DNA from: Pseudogymnoascus destructans
Lineage: Eukaryota; Ascomycota; Leotiomycetes; Thelebolales; Thelebolaceae
Direction of reading: 5' to 3'
Length of the DNA stretch: 64,000 bases
NCBI RefSeq assembly: GCF_001641265.1
Contig: NW_020167522.1
Coordinates: forward strand, 806,001 to 870,000
Positions 32,439-43,360 of the stretch are shown here, one piece after another (positions within the stretch are counted from its first letter, which is position 1; every line of letters starts with the position of its first letter). The position numbers were made by a program, and so were the translations under genes. The notes under the pieces were generated by a model that saw only the letters and a program-made list of their open reading frames with translations, was not told the origin of the DNA and did not search any database.

Positions 32439-34376
32439 ATGTCTGTCGTCAGTTCGAAGGGGAAAACCCCCACCACGCCAACTTCGTCTCAGAGGTCTAA
32501 GCCTGAGAATGAAGAGATGCCCGATGCACCCACCGTCAACGAACTCAAGGAAACTCTACGCGTCAAGTTGCCCGACACTTACTCCGGCAACCGAAAGGAA
32601 CTTGAGGTGTTTTTGCTACAGGTCGAACTGTACCAGCACTTCAATGATGAGAAGTTTCCCACCCAGGAGAGCTATGCCCTGTGGACTGCGTCCTACCTTA
32701 GGGGGGAAGCCCTGCGATGGATCGAACCATTCCTCAAGGACTATTTCAAATATGAAAGCACCAATGGAAGCATGACAACTACGCAGACTATGTTTGGCAG
32801 CTGGAATGGATTCTGTAAGGAAATCCGACGCATGTTCGGAGACATCGATGAGATTAAGACCGCAGAAGACCATCTGTTTGCACTTAAGCAGACTGGCAGC
32901 GCCCTCACATACTCCACAGAATTCCAGAGATACGGCAATCAGACAGGATGGGACGCCAGCGCACTCATCAGCCACTACCGACGTGGGCTGAAGAGCCATA
33001 TACGTATGGAACTTGCCCGTTTGGAACAACAACCAACGGACATGGTAGCGCTAATCGAACATACGGTCCGAATCGACAATCGACTATACGAATTCCAGAA
33101 GGAACGTCGGACCTATGACAAGCCCAAGAAAAGTTACCCCTACCGGGGAAACGAGGGCAGACGACGGGATCAACACCCGCGAGACAACCGTTGGTCGGAC
33201 CCAATGGAACTCGATGCCACGTTCAAACCTGGACGACCCCGTGACCCTAAGAAAGACAGACAATTCAAGGAACGACTCTGTTTTAACTGCGACAAGCCAG
33301 GCCACATGGCCCGAGACTGCAGACAGCCAAAGAAAGGGAACGGCGGACGCAAAGTCGGCAAACAACTCAATGCCACCTGGACAGGACAGTTGAACGCAAC
33401 GTTTGTGAGCAAACAGGACTGGGGAATAAACGGCGAAAGCACCCCAGAAGACGAGAGCTCAGATGAAGGGTCGGAGGCGGAATCGTTCACCGTCTCGGAA
33501 CAGGAGACCTTCGATGAACTCGCACCTACGGAACCAATGAGTCCACGGTGCAAGAGCGTAGTAAGGCGCATGGCAAAACACGCCCACGCGAAGATTAGGG
33601 CCGAACGAGACAAGCCCAATGGCCAGAGGAGAATCCCCATGCTTAAAGACCTCTACGGGAACCTGTTACAGGGACTTCCGTTAAAATGCAAGGTGGACGA
33701 CTGCAAGGATGACCTCTGGAGATACTACGACCAACTAACGAATACCCGCAGGCTGCTTGGCACGTCCCAAGACGTAGCTAAGTTGGAAGCCCAAGAAGCG
33801 GAAGAACTGGAGAAGGATGTCGAGCATATGGCTAAACTGAAGTATATGAAAAGCGTCAAACTTTACTACCAGGACCGCAGGAGAGCCCTGAAGAAGTACG
33901 ACGAGAAAGCCAGAGATATGCTCCGACGGGAAAATGCGAGACCCACTCCACGCATCGAAAGGAGAGCCATGGAGCAACTAGACACGTTCTCCACGCCTCC
34001 GAGGGAAGATAGTGCATGGGTGAGAGGACAGCGGGAACTATCAACGACAGACGCAACAGAGACTGATCATCCCTGGCACGCGTATGTCTACTGGGAGTAT
34101 TGCAGCGAAGATGACTGCAAGCTCCACTGGAAAAAGAAACACCAGAATCAGTTGTTTCCCCGATCCTCGCCCAGGATACACTTCAGAGACGCAGAGCAAG
34201 TTCACGCCCTCAGGCGAAGCCAGTCTGAAGGGGACTTGCCTATCAAAAGCGAACAGGTATACGAGAAATACCCACATCTGCTAGACGAAGCAGAAGAGCG
34301 AGGGAAACGATCTCCCCAAGGACCACCATTGGAAGCGGATGAATACTATCCTTCCTCGGACGAGTCAAAAAACTAG
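32439..34376 (+). CDS. gag: gag polyprotein of the chromovirus
   Basis: 645 residues. An N-terminal capsid-like helical region follows the start, with LKVEVFLLQ-like packing motifs typical of Ty3 gag around residues 45-190. A CCHC zinc knuckle (CFNCDKPGHMARDC) lies at about 281-294 for RNA binding. Unusually, about 350 further residues follow the knuckle, charged and rich in Glu, Lys and Arg. The stop TAG (34374-34376) immediately follows the heptamer A AAA AAC, the likely frameshift site into pol. The frame is fully open. Confidence 0.92.
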   Translation: MSVVSSKGKTPTTPTSSQRSKPENEEMPDAPTVNELKETLRVKLPDTYSGNRKELEVFLLQVELYQHFNDEKFPTQESYALWTASYLRGEALRWIEPFLKDYFKYESTNGSMTTTQTMFGSWNGFCKEIRRMFGDIDEIKTAEDHLFALKQTGSALTYSTEFQRYGNQTGWDASALISHYRRGLKSHIRMELARLEQQPTDMVALIEHTVRIDNRLYEFQKERRTYDKPKKSYPYRGNEGRRRDQHPRDNRWSDPMELDATFKPGRPRDPKKDRQFKERLCFNCDKPGHMARDCRQPKKGNGGRKVGKQLNATWTGQLNATFVSKQDWGINGESTPEDESSDEGSEAESFTVSEQETFDELAPTEPMSPRCKSVVRRMAKHAHAKIRAERDKPNGQRRIPMLKDLYGNLLQGLPLKCKVDDCKDDLWRYYDQLTNTRRLLGTSQDVAKLEAQEAEELEKDVEHMAKLKYMKSVKLYYQDRRRALKKYDEKARDMLRRENARPTPRIERRAMEQLDTFSTPPREDSAWVRGQRELSTTDATETDHPWHAYVYWEYCSEDDCKLHWKKKHQNQLFPRSSPRIHFRDAEQVHALRRSQSEGDLPIKSEQVYEKYPHLLDEAEERGKRSPQGPPLEADEYYPSSDESKN

Positions 34377-34420
34377 GAGTCCTCGACGGTAGGCCACCGG
34401 CGAGCGACACGAAGAGGCCT
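34367..34420 (+). promoter_or_regulatory. -1 ribosomal frameshift signal between gag and pol
   Basis: The heptamer A AAA AAC (34367-34373, spaced in gag codons) abuts the gag TAG. After an 8-nt spacer, 34382-34390 pairs with 34396-34404 (CTCG with CGAG and CGGT with ACCG, one A/G mismatch between). The loop AGGCC (34391-34395) is complementary to GGCCT at 34416-34420, giving a possible H-type pseudoknot. The pol frame is exactly -1 relative to gag and stays open from this point. Confidence 0.85.
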
Positions 34421-37400
34421 AGTACAGACCAGCTATGCGCCACGATGGGCAGCATGCAACTATATGTGGTCGCTAAGATACAACAGCGACACCTCCGAGC
34501 AATGATTGACTCAGGAGCGACGGGCAACTTTATGACAAAGAAAGTAGCAGACACGCAAGGTTTCAAGACGCAATTGAAAACCGAACCATACCCATTAATG
34601 GTCGTAGATGGAGAGCCCATCTCGACTAATGAAGGAATGGTGACCCACGAAACGGTCCCATTGGAAATGGTCATGCTACACGGGCACAAGGAAACGATTC
34701 AGTTTGACATCGTGCACATGGACAACCATGCGTGCATCCTTGGTATGCCATGGCTCAAGAAACACAACCCCCAGATCGACTGGTGGAACGAGAAAGTTGT
34801 GATGAGCCAGTGCGCGTGTGAACAACGGACGGACACGCGACAACGGGAGAAACCCTCCCAGGGCCGGAAGGAGTTATGTGCAACCTCCGAGCTCGATGAC
34901 CTAGCCCAGGCATCCTCACCGATGAGTATACCGGTGGAGTACAAGGAATACGAGCAATTATTCCAGGAAGGCCCTAAGAATGAGGCGCTTCCTAAGCACC
35001 AACCATGGGATCACGAGATACCTTTGGAGAAAGACAAGAGTCCACCATTCGGACCAATATATCAGCTATCGGAAAAGGAGCTGAAGGTACTTAAGGAGTA
35101 CATCGATGATAACCTAGCGAAAGGATTCATCAAACCATCCACATCACCAGCAGGAAGTCCGGTGCTTTTCGTACCAAAGAAAGATGGCTCCCTACGGTTA
35201 TGTGTGGACTATCGAGCGTTGAACAACATCACAATCAAGGACAGGTATGCCCTACCGTTAATCAACGAACTACACGATAGATTTCAAGGAGCAAAGATTT
35301 TCAGTAAGCTAGATCTGCGAGGAGCATACAACCTGATCCGAATCAAGGCTGGGGAAGAGTGGAAAACAGCATTCCGCACCCGCTATGGCCTATTCGAGTA
35401 TCAAGTCATGCCCTTTGGGCTAACAAACGCACCCGCATCCATGCAACGACTGATGAATGATGCTTTGCACGAATACTTAGACATCTTTACCATTGTCTAC
35501 CTAGATGACATCCTGGTGTATTCAGCAACCAAGGAGGAGCATGTCAAGCATGTCAAACTTGTCCTGAAGAAACTAAAGGAGTACAGCTTACTCCTCAAAC
35601 CAGAGAAGTGCGAGTTCCATAAAAACCAAGTCGAATTCTTGGGTTACATTATTGGAACGCACGGCATCAAGATGGACCAAGCAAAAGTAACGGCAGTGTT
35701 GGAATGGCCAACACCGACCACGGTCAAGGAAGTGCAAGCCTTCCTAGGCTTCGCCAACTTCTACCGGAGATTCATCTCGGGATATTCCAAGGTAGCTCAA
35801 CCACTCACGGAGCTTACCAGAAAGGATCTCGAATTCAAATGGACGGACAAGGCAGAGGCTGCTTTCCAGGAACTTAAGACGAAGTTCACGGAAGCACCTA
35901 TCCTTGCTACATTTGACCCTGCAAAGAAGATCATCCTCGAAACGGACTCTTCTGACTTCGCAATTGGAGCATGTCTGAATCAACCAGACGAGAACGGTAA
36001 GTTCAAACCAATCGCGTACTACTCTAGGAAACTGTCACCCGCGGAACTCAATTACGACATCCACGACAAGGAGCTACTGGCTATTGTCGTTGCCTTTGAG
36101 CAGTGGCGAGTATATCTTGAGGGACCCACCTACCCTGTGCAGGTATGGACGGATCACAAGAACCTCATATACTTCACCACGACCAAGGTTTTAAACCGCA
36201 GACAAGTCCGCTGGGCAGAAACCCTCGCAGCCTACAACTTCACGATAACCTATCGCAAGGGCTCCGAGAATGCAAGAGCAGACGCTCTCAGCAGACGGAC
36301 CGACTACGCCGGCCCAAAGGAAGAAAGACCTAGAGCAATTCTGAAGAAAACAGATGCAGGAATACAGTACAACGAGTTACTAGCGACGATCTCAGTCATC
36401 GAAGATACAGAACTCGAGGAAAGACTCAAGAAAGCTTACGCAACAGACGAATGCGCCAAGCGAGTCTTGTCCAAAGTCGAAGGCGACTTCGCCATCGACG
36501 AACAAGGATTGATTCGATACAAAGGGTTAGTGTATGTCCCAAGTCAAATGAGACGCCCGCTGGTGCAAGAACAACACTCGTTACCAGCACACGGTCATCA
36601 GGGAGTAACACGAACCTTCGAACGAATCACCCGACACTACTACTTCCCAGGTATGAGGAAGCAGGTAGAGACAGTGGTAAGAGAGTGCGACATTTGCAGC
36701 AAGTCAAAATCCAATAGGCACCTGCCATACGGACAACTCAAGTCGACACCAGTACCAAAAGGAGCGTGGAAATCAATAGCTTTGGACTTCATCGTCAAGC
36801 TTCCACCCTCCAAGGACCCGTTAACAGGAATAGAATATGACTCTATCCTCGTCATCACGGAAAGACTCACGAAATATGGGAAGTTTATACCATATCTAGA
36901 AGCTAGCGACGCCGAGGCGCTCGCATATACCTTCATTCAAGTCATATTAGCCGATCATGGGATGCCAGAAGAAATCATCTCAGATAGAGACAAGCTCTTT
37001 ACTTCGAAATTCTGGAAATCATTGATGGCGCTACTGGGAACAAATCATAAGCTGTCAACAGCTTTTCATCCCCAGACAGACGGCCAAACAGAAAGATTAA
37101 ATCAGACCCTTGAACAGTACCTGCGAAGCTATGTCAATCATCAACAGGATAACTGGGTTCAGATCTTACCCATCGCACAGTTTGCATATAACAGCGCGAT
37201 GACAGAAGCAACGAAAGTCTCACCGTTCTTTGCCAATTATGGCTACCAGCCAGAAGCATATAGGCAACCAAGACCGGATGAATCACGAGCTGAACAAGCC
37301 CTGATCGTGGTGGAACAACTGAGATCGTTCCACGAACAACTTGCGACGGACATCCAATTCTTAAATGAACGATCCGCCGCATACGCAAACAAGAAGCGCA

Positions 37401-37906
37401 GTATGGAACCTGCCTTCAAGGAGGGGGATAAAGTATACCTACTCCGGAAACATATCAAAACGAAACGACCAAGCACAAAGTTGGACTTCAAGAAATTGGG
37501 ACCATTCAAAATATTGAACAAAGTCAGCTCAGTTAATTACAGACTGCAGCTACCCAGGAAGTCTAGACTACACCCGGTATTTCATGTCTCACTACTGGAA
37601 CCAGCAAGAGGAAATACCCCAGTTGCGACCGACACCGAACTCCAACCCGAGAATGAGATAATCGAATATGAGGTCGAAGCGATCCTAGACAGAAGGTTAG
37701 TAGGACGTCGAGAAGAGTTTTTGATAAAATGGGAAAATTACGAACCTACGGATAATTCTTGGGAACCAACAAGGAACATCAGCAAAGAACTGCTGGAGGA
37801 ATATCGACGCCGCCATCCGCCAGCCATTGATCCCAAGATGCAGGGGAGTAGGCCAGTGGATCGGAGGAAGCGGGGGTCCCGGTCACAGACGAGGAGGCAG
37901 CGCTAA
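34374..37906 (+). CDS. pol: pol polyprotein of the chromovirus
   Basis: The open frame is -1 to gag, with its first ATG at 34445 and 1,153 residues from there. Counting from that ATG: aspartic protease DSGATGNF at about 21; reverse transcriptase with VDYRALN and YLDD at about 352; RNase H ETDSSDFAIGA at about 498; integrase with a HHCC finger (HGHQG to CDICSKSK, about 716-750) and the D, D, E set at about 780, 845 and 881; chromodomain (YEVEAILDRR, FLIKWENY) at about 1075-1120, which can bind modified histone tails. No stop interrupts it. Expression is most simply by the frameshift at 34367, although initiation at 34445 is an alternative. Confidence 0.95.
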
Positions 37907-38345
37907 CTGCCTGTTCCTCAGCCTCAACAGCGTCACGCTTCTCAGCAGCCACACGTTCGGCCTCCTCTGCCGCATCAAGCTCGTCGAGGGTTTTCAAACC
38001 TCGTCGGAGCATATCTTTACCACGGGTTCGGATGAGGCGTTTCTGCTTTCGCAGACGAAGTAACTTCGAAAGGGTTTCTTCCTCTTCGCGATCCAGGCGA
38101 TCCTCCTCCAGTTCGAGCTTCACCCAGTCGGGATGCTCAGGACCCATACAGTCACACTTTTCTTTCAAGTTGCGACGAACGCACTCGGCGCACCGCCGTG
38201 AATCATTTGGAGACGACACGCAAGTAATGTTTCGCCTCACGCAGTTCGAGCAAGAATCCATTTCGGGTAGTTCGTATCCGTGGTTCTTTATTCGACGGAC
38301 AAGATCGTTGCGTTCCTGGAGTTTGCGGGCAGTGTCAGTAGGCAT
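37779..38345 (-). CDS. antisense ORF of the chromovirus, paired CxxC boxes
   Basis: From ATG 38345 (MPTDTARKLQER) 188 residues read against pol, and the last 128 bp overlap the end of pol. Near the N-terminus are CSNCVRRNITC and CAECVRRNLKEKC, two CxxC-based boxes resembling zinc-binding modules. A long charged helix (EEDRLDREEEETLSKLLRLR) and an acidic, Ala-rich tail follow. I know similar proteins from fungal genomes, often repeated, but no proven function. An intact 188-codon frame opposite a retroelement's 3' region is unlikely to be chance. A regulator or a captured gene are both possible. Confidence 0.65.
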   Translation of the reverse strand: MPTDTARKLQERNDLVRRIKNHGYELPEMDSCSNCVRRNITCVSSPNDSRRCAECVRRNLKEKCDCMGPEHPDWVKLELEEDRLDREEEETLSKLLRLRKQKRLIRTRGKDMLRRGLKTLDELDAAEEAERVAAEKRDAVEAEEQAVSAASSSVTGTPASSDPLAYSPASWDQWLADGGVDIPPAVLC

Positions 38346-38425
38346 GTTGCATGTTGAAGGACTCGCTGAGGAGCAGCAGAGTCCCGGGGGCATGGACGTA
38401 CTTATAGGATTCGAGACGAATGCCC

Positions 38426-38441
38426 AGGGGAAGGGAGCGAG
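38426..38441 (+). promoter_or_regulatory. polypurine tract
   Basis: AGGGGAAGGGAGCGAG, purines with a single C, directly abuts the 3' LTR. This is where plus-strand DNA synthesis normally starts. Confidence 0.75.
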
Positions 38442-38830
38442 TGTTACGACGGAACAAGAAGGCTGGCCAACTACAGGACAGGAAGGAGGGAGGTCGCATG
38501 AGACCGGCCCTGGTACCTGGAGGGGCAGCGGGGAATAGTAGTTCCGAAAGTATCACGTGACGGACTCGCAGGATGATGAGAAGAGTCCTAAGAGTCCAGG
38601 ACTCCGAGGACTCGAGTGAGTTCCCAAGAGTCCACTAGGCACGACGCCACTATATAAGTAGATAGTTAGTTCTTAGATAGGAGCTTCGTGCTCAACTCAA
38701 TACAGTATTTGTTATACACTAGTAACGTGTTACTTGAAGCCTTTGTGTCTGATCCCCTGCCTCCTCTGATAAGTAAACCTTTACGCAAGAGAACCTCTGT
38801 GTCTTCTATCGTTTAGAAGTCAGCGTTACA
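38442..38830 (+). repeat. 3' LTR
   Basis: 389 bp with the same ends as the 5' LTR. It has one 86-bp unit where the 5' LTR has two. Elsewhere I see one base change (TTATACACTAG for TTATATACTAG). Confidence 0.95.
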
Positions 38831-38835
38831 AGTAG

Positions 38836-38890
38836 CTAGAATTGGAAATCGAGATTTATTTATTTTCCAATAGTCTAAAGGATTAATCTA
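38836..38890 (-). pseudogene. hAT-2 transposase fragment, upstream piece
   Basis: The minus frame NPLDYWKINKSRFPILA joins across the retroelement to 31917. Beyond 38891 it is broken by element E, and the sequence after E (from 40751) has stops in the expected frame. Confidence 0.75.
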
Positions 38891-40750
38891 ACGTACATGT
38901 ATAGCGAAAGCGCCAAACAAGCGAAAGCGCCAAAATGATGCGGTGACCAAACCCCCCAACTAAATATTAAATTCCTCAACAACAAAACATGCCCCATAAA
39001 AACGATGAAAGCCAATTAGTGCTAGCTATCCAGGCTATGCAAAGCGACCCAAAGTTACGCCTTCGAGTTGCTGCTAGGATCTATTCTGTGGACCACTGCA
39101 AGCTAGGTCGTCGTCTAGAAGGTGTATCTTCACGACGCGATATCCAAGCCAACTCACGGAAATTAACTAACCTAGAGGAGTCCGTCCTTGTTCAGTATAT
39201 ACTCGACCTAGCTGCCAAAGGGTTTCCTCCTCGGCTGTCTGTTGTTGAAGATATGGCAAGTCGACTACTTGCAACACGCGACGCGTCACGCATTGGGTCG
39301 CGTTGGGCTTCAAACTTTGTTAAGCGGCGTGTAGAGCTCCAGACACGCTTTCAGCGCAAATACGACTACCAGAGGGCTAAGTGCGAAGATCCAGAAGTTA
39401 TTAATGGCTGGTTTGAGCTTGTGCGTAACACAATTGCGAAATATGGTATCGATGAAGCAGATATCTACAACTTTGATGAGACTGGGTTTATGATGGGCGT
39501 TATCTCAACTGCTATGGTTGTAACAAGCTCAGACGGGCGGGCAAAAGCAAAGAAGGTACAGCCTGGTAATCGGGAATGGGTTACAGTAATCCAAGGCGTT
39601 AGTTCTCAAGGTTGGGCAGTACCACCATTTATCATTGTTGCAGGCAAAAACCACCTTACATCTTGGTATGAGAATAGTGGATTTTCAAGCGATTGGGTGA
39701 TTTCTGTTACTGAAAATGGCTGGACTACAAACGAGAGAGGCATGGATTGGATTCAGCACTTTGAGAAGCATACAAAGGCCCGGAGTGTTGGTGGTTATCG
39801 CTTGTTAGTCCTTGATGGTCATGAGAGCCACCACTCAGATGAGTTTGAGGAGTACTGCAAGGAACACAACATTATTACGCTTTGTATGCCTGCTCACTCT
39901 TCTCATCTACTCCAGCCACTTGATGTTGGCTGTTTCGGCCCGTTAAAGCAGGCCTATGGTCGGCAAATTGAAGATATGATGCAGGCTCATATTTCTCATA
40001 TTACAAAGGATGACTTCTTTCCTGCCTTCCACGCTGCATTTAACACTACAATGACGGAAAGTAACATTCCAGGCGGGTTCCGAGGGGCAGGGCTTCTTCC
40101 ATTTGACCCTGAGAGAGTGATATCTACACTTGATCTTAAGTTAAGGACACCAACGCCTCCAAGCTCCTGCCCAGGTACTGCTCAACCTTGGGTTTCTCAG
40201 ACACCAAACAACCCAATTGAAGCTATGTCACAGTCTACATTTATTAAAACTCGGATTTCACGCCATCAAAATAGCTCTCCAACCTCAATCTATGCAGCTG
40301 TTGACCAGTTTACAAAGGGTGCATCGCAAATAATGCATCAATTAGCACTGCTAAAGGGAGAGAACCAAAACCTACGACAGGCAAATGAAGTACTAAGCAA
40401 GCGCCGGAGAGCTAGGAAAACACGACTACAGCAAGGAGGATCACTTAGTCAACAAGGGGCGCAAGAGCTACAGGATGAGAGGGATGTTGTGCAGCAGGTA
40501 GAGCAGGAAATAAGGGCAAGCCGTGGTCGGAAGCCAAGGGAAGAAACCCGTGCCCGTCGCTGTGGCAAGTGTGGTGAGACTGGGCACAATGCGCGCACGT
40601 GTCAGATTGTAATAGACACCTCTGAGGAAGAGGACTCCGAGTAGTTTCAATTGATTTCTAATGTTGTGGTAGATTTATCGCAATGTTTGTCGTGAGGGTA
40701 GATAATTTTGGCGCTTTCGCTTGTTTGGCGCTTTCGCTATACATGTACGT
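38891..40750 (+). mobile_element. pogo/Fot-type transposon E, intact
   Basis: 1,860 bp bounded by TA (38889-38890, 40751-40752). Termini begin ACGTACATGTATA and contain two GCGAAAGCGCCAAA boxes at a 17-bp period. It is nearly identical to element F in the opposite orientation. Confidence 0.96.
38989..40644 (+). CDS. pogo/Fot-type DDE transposase, intact (element E)
   Basis: 551 residues. The catalytic aspartates are at about 163 (NFDETGF), 276 (LDGHESHHS) and 312 (LLQPLDVGCF), the last two about 35 residues apart as in DD35D pogo-like enzymes. N-terminal helix-turn-helix segments precede the core (for instance RRLEGVSSRRD). A CCHC knuckle (CGKCGETGHNARTC) lies near 525-538, before an acidic end (EEEDSE). 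Only about five residues differ from the element F protein. It is probably active, or was until very recently. Confidence 0.95.
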   Translation: MPHKNDESQLVLAIQAMQSDPKLRLRVAARIYSVDHCKLGRRLEGVSSRRDIQANSRKLTNLEESVLVQYILDLAAKGFPPRLSVVEDMASRLLATRDASRIGSRWASNFVKRRVELQTRFQRKYDYQRAKCEDPEVINGWFELVRNTIAKYGIDEADIYNFDETGFMMGVISTAMVVTSSDGRAKAKKVQPGNREWVTVIQGVSSQGWAVPPFIIVAGKNHLTSWYENSGFSSDWVISVTENGWTTNERGMDWIQHFEKHTKARSVGGYRLLVLDGHESHHSDEFEEYCKEHNIITLCMPAHSSHLLQPLDVGCFGPLKQAYGRQIEDMMQAHISHITKDDFFPAFHAAFNTTMTESNIPGGFRGAGLLPFDPERVISTLDLKLRTPTPPSSCPGTAQPWVSQTPNNPIEAMSQSTFIKTRISRHQNSSPTSIYAAVDQFTKGASQIMHQLALLKGENQNLRQANEVLSKRRRARKTRLQQGGSLSQQGAQELQDERDVVQQVEQEIRASRGRKPREETRARRCGKCGETGHNARTCQIVIDTSEEEDSE

Positions 40751-40879
40751 TAATGCTACTGCTAAATTTTTAGGATCTTGCTAACACACCATTTTAATAT
40801 AGCTAGGATAATAAGACGTACAAATACATACTTATAGAGCTAGCAAAGTCAGCCTATAAGATAACTACATTAGACAATT

Positions 40880-43360
40880 ATGTTTTCATTGTCTGTAGAA
40901 GAGTCAGTGAGTAAACACTCCATATCTAATTTATTGTCAATAGACAAGGATACAAAAGAGACGAAGTTCTACATTGACATTAAGTTAGAGAGTTTGTGTA
41001 ATATCCTAAGGGTTATCTTGAGATGTTCAAGGAATCAGCTTAAAAGAACCAGTCCTATCTATACGTCTTCCCTATTTCTACACTTTTAGCAGCCTTAACT
41101 AATTGTCTTTTAGGTTGAGCAGAATCTCTTATACCACTATCTGCCTAAAAAAGAGTTATATTAAGGACTATAACTTTATTAGGACGTTGACTAGAGTAAG
41201 GTCACCAAACATAAATCACATTGAGAGTCGCTTATCAATTACATTAAGATAGCCTATAGACCTACAAGACAGAGTCTAAACCCCCTCTTAGAAGACAGCC
41301 ACATTACATATGACCTGCTTTAGGCCCTCTTTAAACCAAATACCTTAGTATATACTAAGTGTTTTAGCACAGGAAAGCCAAGATGTGTTAAGTATGATTT
41401 TAGAGAAGAACAGAAGACAATTAGTAAGGTGAAATATTTTTATATAGAAGGTCATTATCTCAATTTTAATAGAAAGGTACTTAGTAAAGTAGTAATTCAT
41501 CTCTTAATCGAAAAGTTTTGTAGCGCTAAGCGGATTAACACTCTTGAAGTATTTCCTCTTCATTACTACCTAAACAAAAACGATGTAAGGGTGCAACTAC
41601 TTAAGTGTAGTCACAAGTTTCTTAGATTAACAGGTATTAATTACGTTGAATACTATAGGAAAGCCTTCTATATAGAGAAAGGACGCCTAATTAAGGTGAC
41701 TATTAACAGCCAAATCATAGTTGATCAAGCCTACTTTAAAGAAACTAACCCAAACTACAGGAAACCTAGCATTAGCAAGCTGTAATGCTGGGTCTTAAAC
41801 GTATAAGACTCACAGAGGTTTCGTTGCATTGGTTTACTTAACAGAGGAGGCAGGGGATCAGACACAAAGGCTTTCGTAAAACACGTTACTAGTATATAAC
41901 AAATACTGTATTGAGTTGAGCACGAAGCTCCTATCTAAGAACTAACTATCTACTTATATAGTGGCGTCGTGCCAAATGCCATGAAGGACCATCGTGGTCC
42001 ATCATGGTCCTGGCCCACACTGGACCACCGTGGTCCTGCGTGGTCCATCACGTGATACTTAACCCCTTGGTCCCCTCTGGACCAATGACTATGATTTCTT
42101 ACATGCAGTTCCGTAGCCAATCCCTTCCTTAGCACTAGTGGTGGGGTTAGCCGTAACACAAGCCTTCTAAGTCTACAACTAATATTTAGCTCTTTTTGGA
42201 TCTAGGGGGTACTACTGAAACGTCTACAGACGTCGTCAAAAGCATTAGGAAGGAGTTAGCTAAGGTAGCTAGAGATGACATGCTCCTATGCAGTCTAACA
42301 GTACTTGGTTTCAGTCTTAATAGGAAGTTATGGCGTAAGCATCCTAATTTGGTATAATTGAGGTTCTTGTCTAACTAACACGTCTATAGTCGAATTTGCT
42401 GTTAATGACATCAAGGACATCAAAAGGCAGCCTGCTGCTCTCGCCTATTTCTAAATCCCTAACAAGAAAAAGAAGGCTATATAGGCTCTTTCTAAGGCCT
42501 ATATAGCACAAACATCTAGGAACTGTTTTGATGATTTCGTTATTAGGAAAGGCTAGGGCCTTAATGTGCTCTTATAGTATAGTGACTAATCATATGAATA
42601 AATAATTGCATACTGACTTTTATATAGCAGCCCACTAGGTGTAGGGAAGACTTTGACAGCTGAGGTCCTATCTAAGCATCTTCAAAAGCCACTCTATTTA
42701 GTATGTCTGCTTTGACCCCGTCTTACGCACATACTAATAATACAGGTCTCTGTGGGCGAGCTAGGCACTAGTGCAGAAAGCATTATGGCACGTCTTCTAG
42801 GTATCTTCTAACGCGCTTTAAGATGGAATGCTCTTCTCCTACTTAATGAAGCGGATGTGTACTTAGAGCAGTGCTCGCCCTTAGAGATAATTTGCAATGC
42901 CATAGTCTGTGTATTCTTGCGAACGCTTGAATATTACCACAGCATCATGTTCCTAATGACCAATCAGGTCGCATATATTAATGATGCTATCGCTAGTAGA
43001 ATCCAGTTCAAGATCAACTATAATACCCTTAGCGTAGATCAAATGAGGAGTATCTAGAAAGACTTTCTAAGAAAGGCATTTATAGGTCAAGGACTGCCGG
43101 ATTACGATGGCTTGGACCTTGAGAACCTAGTGCGAAGGGAGCTTAACGGTCGAGATGTAAGTCCTCTCCTCGCAGTGATAGACGATTACTAATATACCTC
43201 TAAGATCAAATACTTGGTGTCTATAGCACTTGCCCTAGCTGAACAAGACGGAACTCAGCTAGGAAAATCTCATCTAGATATCGCGATTGACGCAAGTGCC
43301 AATTTCGAATCCGACTTTCTGGGCGGGGGAAGGATCGAAAACATGAACAATTACATGTGA
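40880..43360 (+). pseudogene. decayed DUF7025/AAA-type ATPase gene
   Basis: Fragments in the plus direction follow the order of a fungal AAA ATPase. LESLCNILRV is near 41,000. LEVFPLHYYL and GRLIKVTINS lie at 41,540-41,720, in a 118-codon open stretch. GKTLTAEVLSKHL (Walker A) is near 42,640, VGELGTSAESI near 42,750, ALLLLNEADVYLEQ (Walker B, with Asn for the usual Asp) near 42,830, LEYYHSIMFLMTNQV near 42,930, and FESDFLGGGRIENMN near 43,310, ending TGA at 43358-43360. Many in-frame stops are TAG where CAG or TGG is expected, suggesting repeat-induced C-to-T mutation. A solo LTR interrupts it at 41781. Confidence 0.8.
41781..42158 (-). mobile_element. solo LTR, variant subfamily, in the AAA pseudogene
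   Basis: 378 bp, minus orientation, flanked by the 5-bp duplication CAAGC (41776-41780 and 42159-42163). The promoter and downstream half match the chromovirus LTR (CTATATAAGTAGATAG, CCTTTGTGTCTGATCC). The upstream half is different and contains repeated GGACCA/TGGTCC motifs in place of the GGACTC repeats. Confidence 0.92.

Larger units (their letters stand above)
31918..38830 (+). mobile_element. Ty3/gypsy chromovirus, full length
   Basis: 6,913 bp with two LTRs, flanked by a perfect 5-bp duplication AGTAG (31913-31917, 38831-38835). It carries intact gag and pol in the Ty3 order (protease, RT, RNase H, integrase) plus a C-terminal chromodomain, a purine tract before the 3' LTR, and an antisense ORF. 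Its LTRs are almost identical apart from one lost repeat unit, so the insertion is recent. It disrupted the hAT-2 transposase. Confidence 0.96.

Noticed and set aside
33084..33640. Antisense frames within gag
   Set aside because: They are shadows of the gag codons without motifs. The 37779-38345 antisense ORF differs in extending beyond pol and having CxxC boxes.
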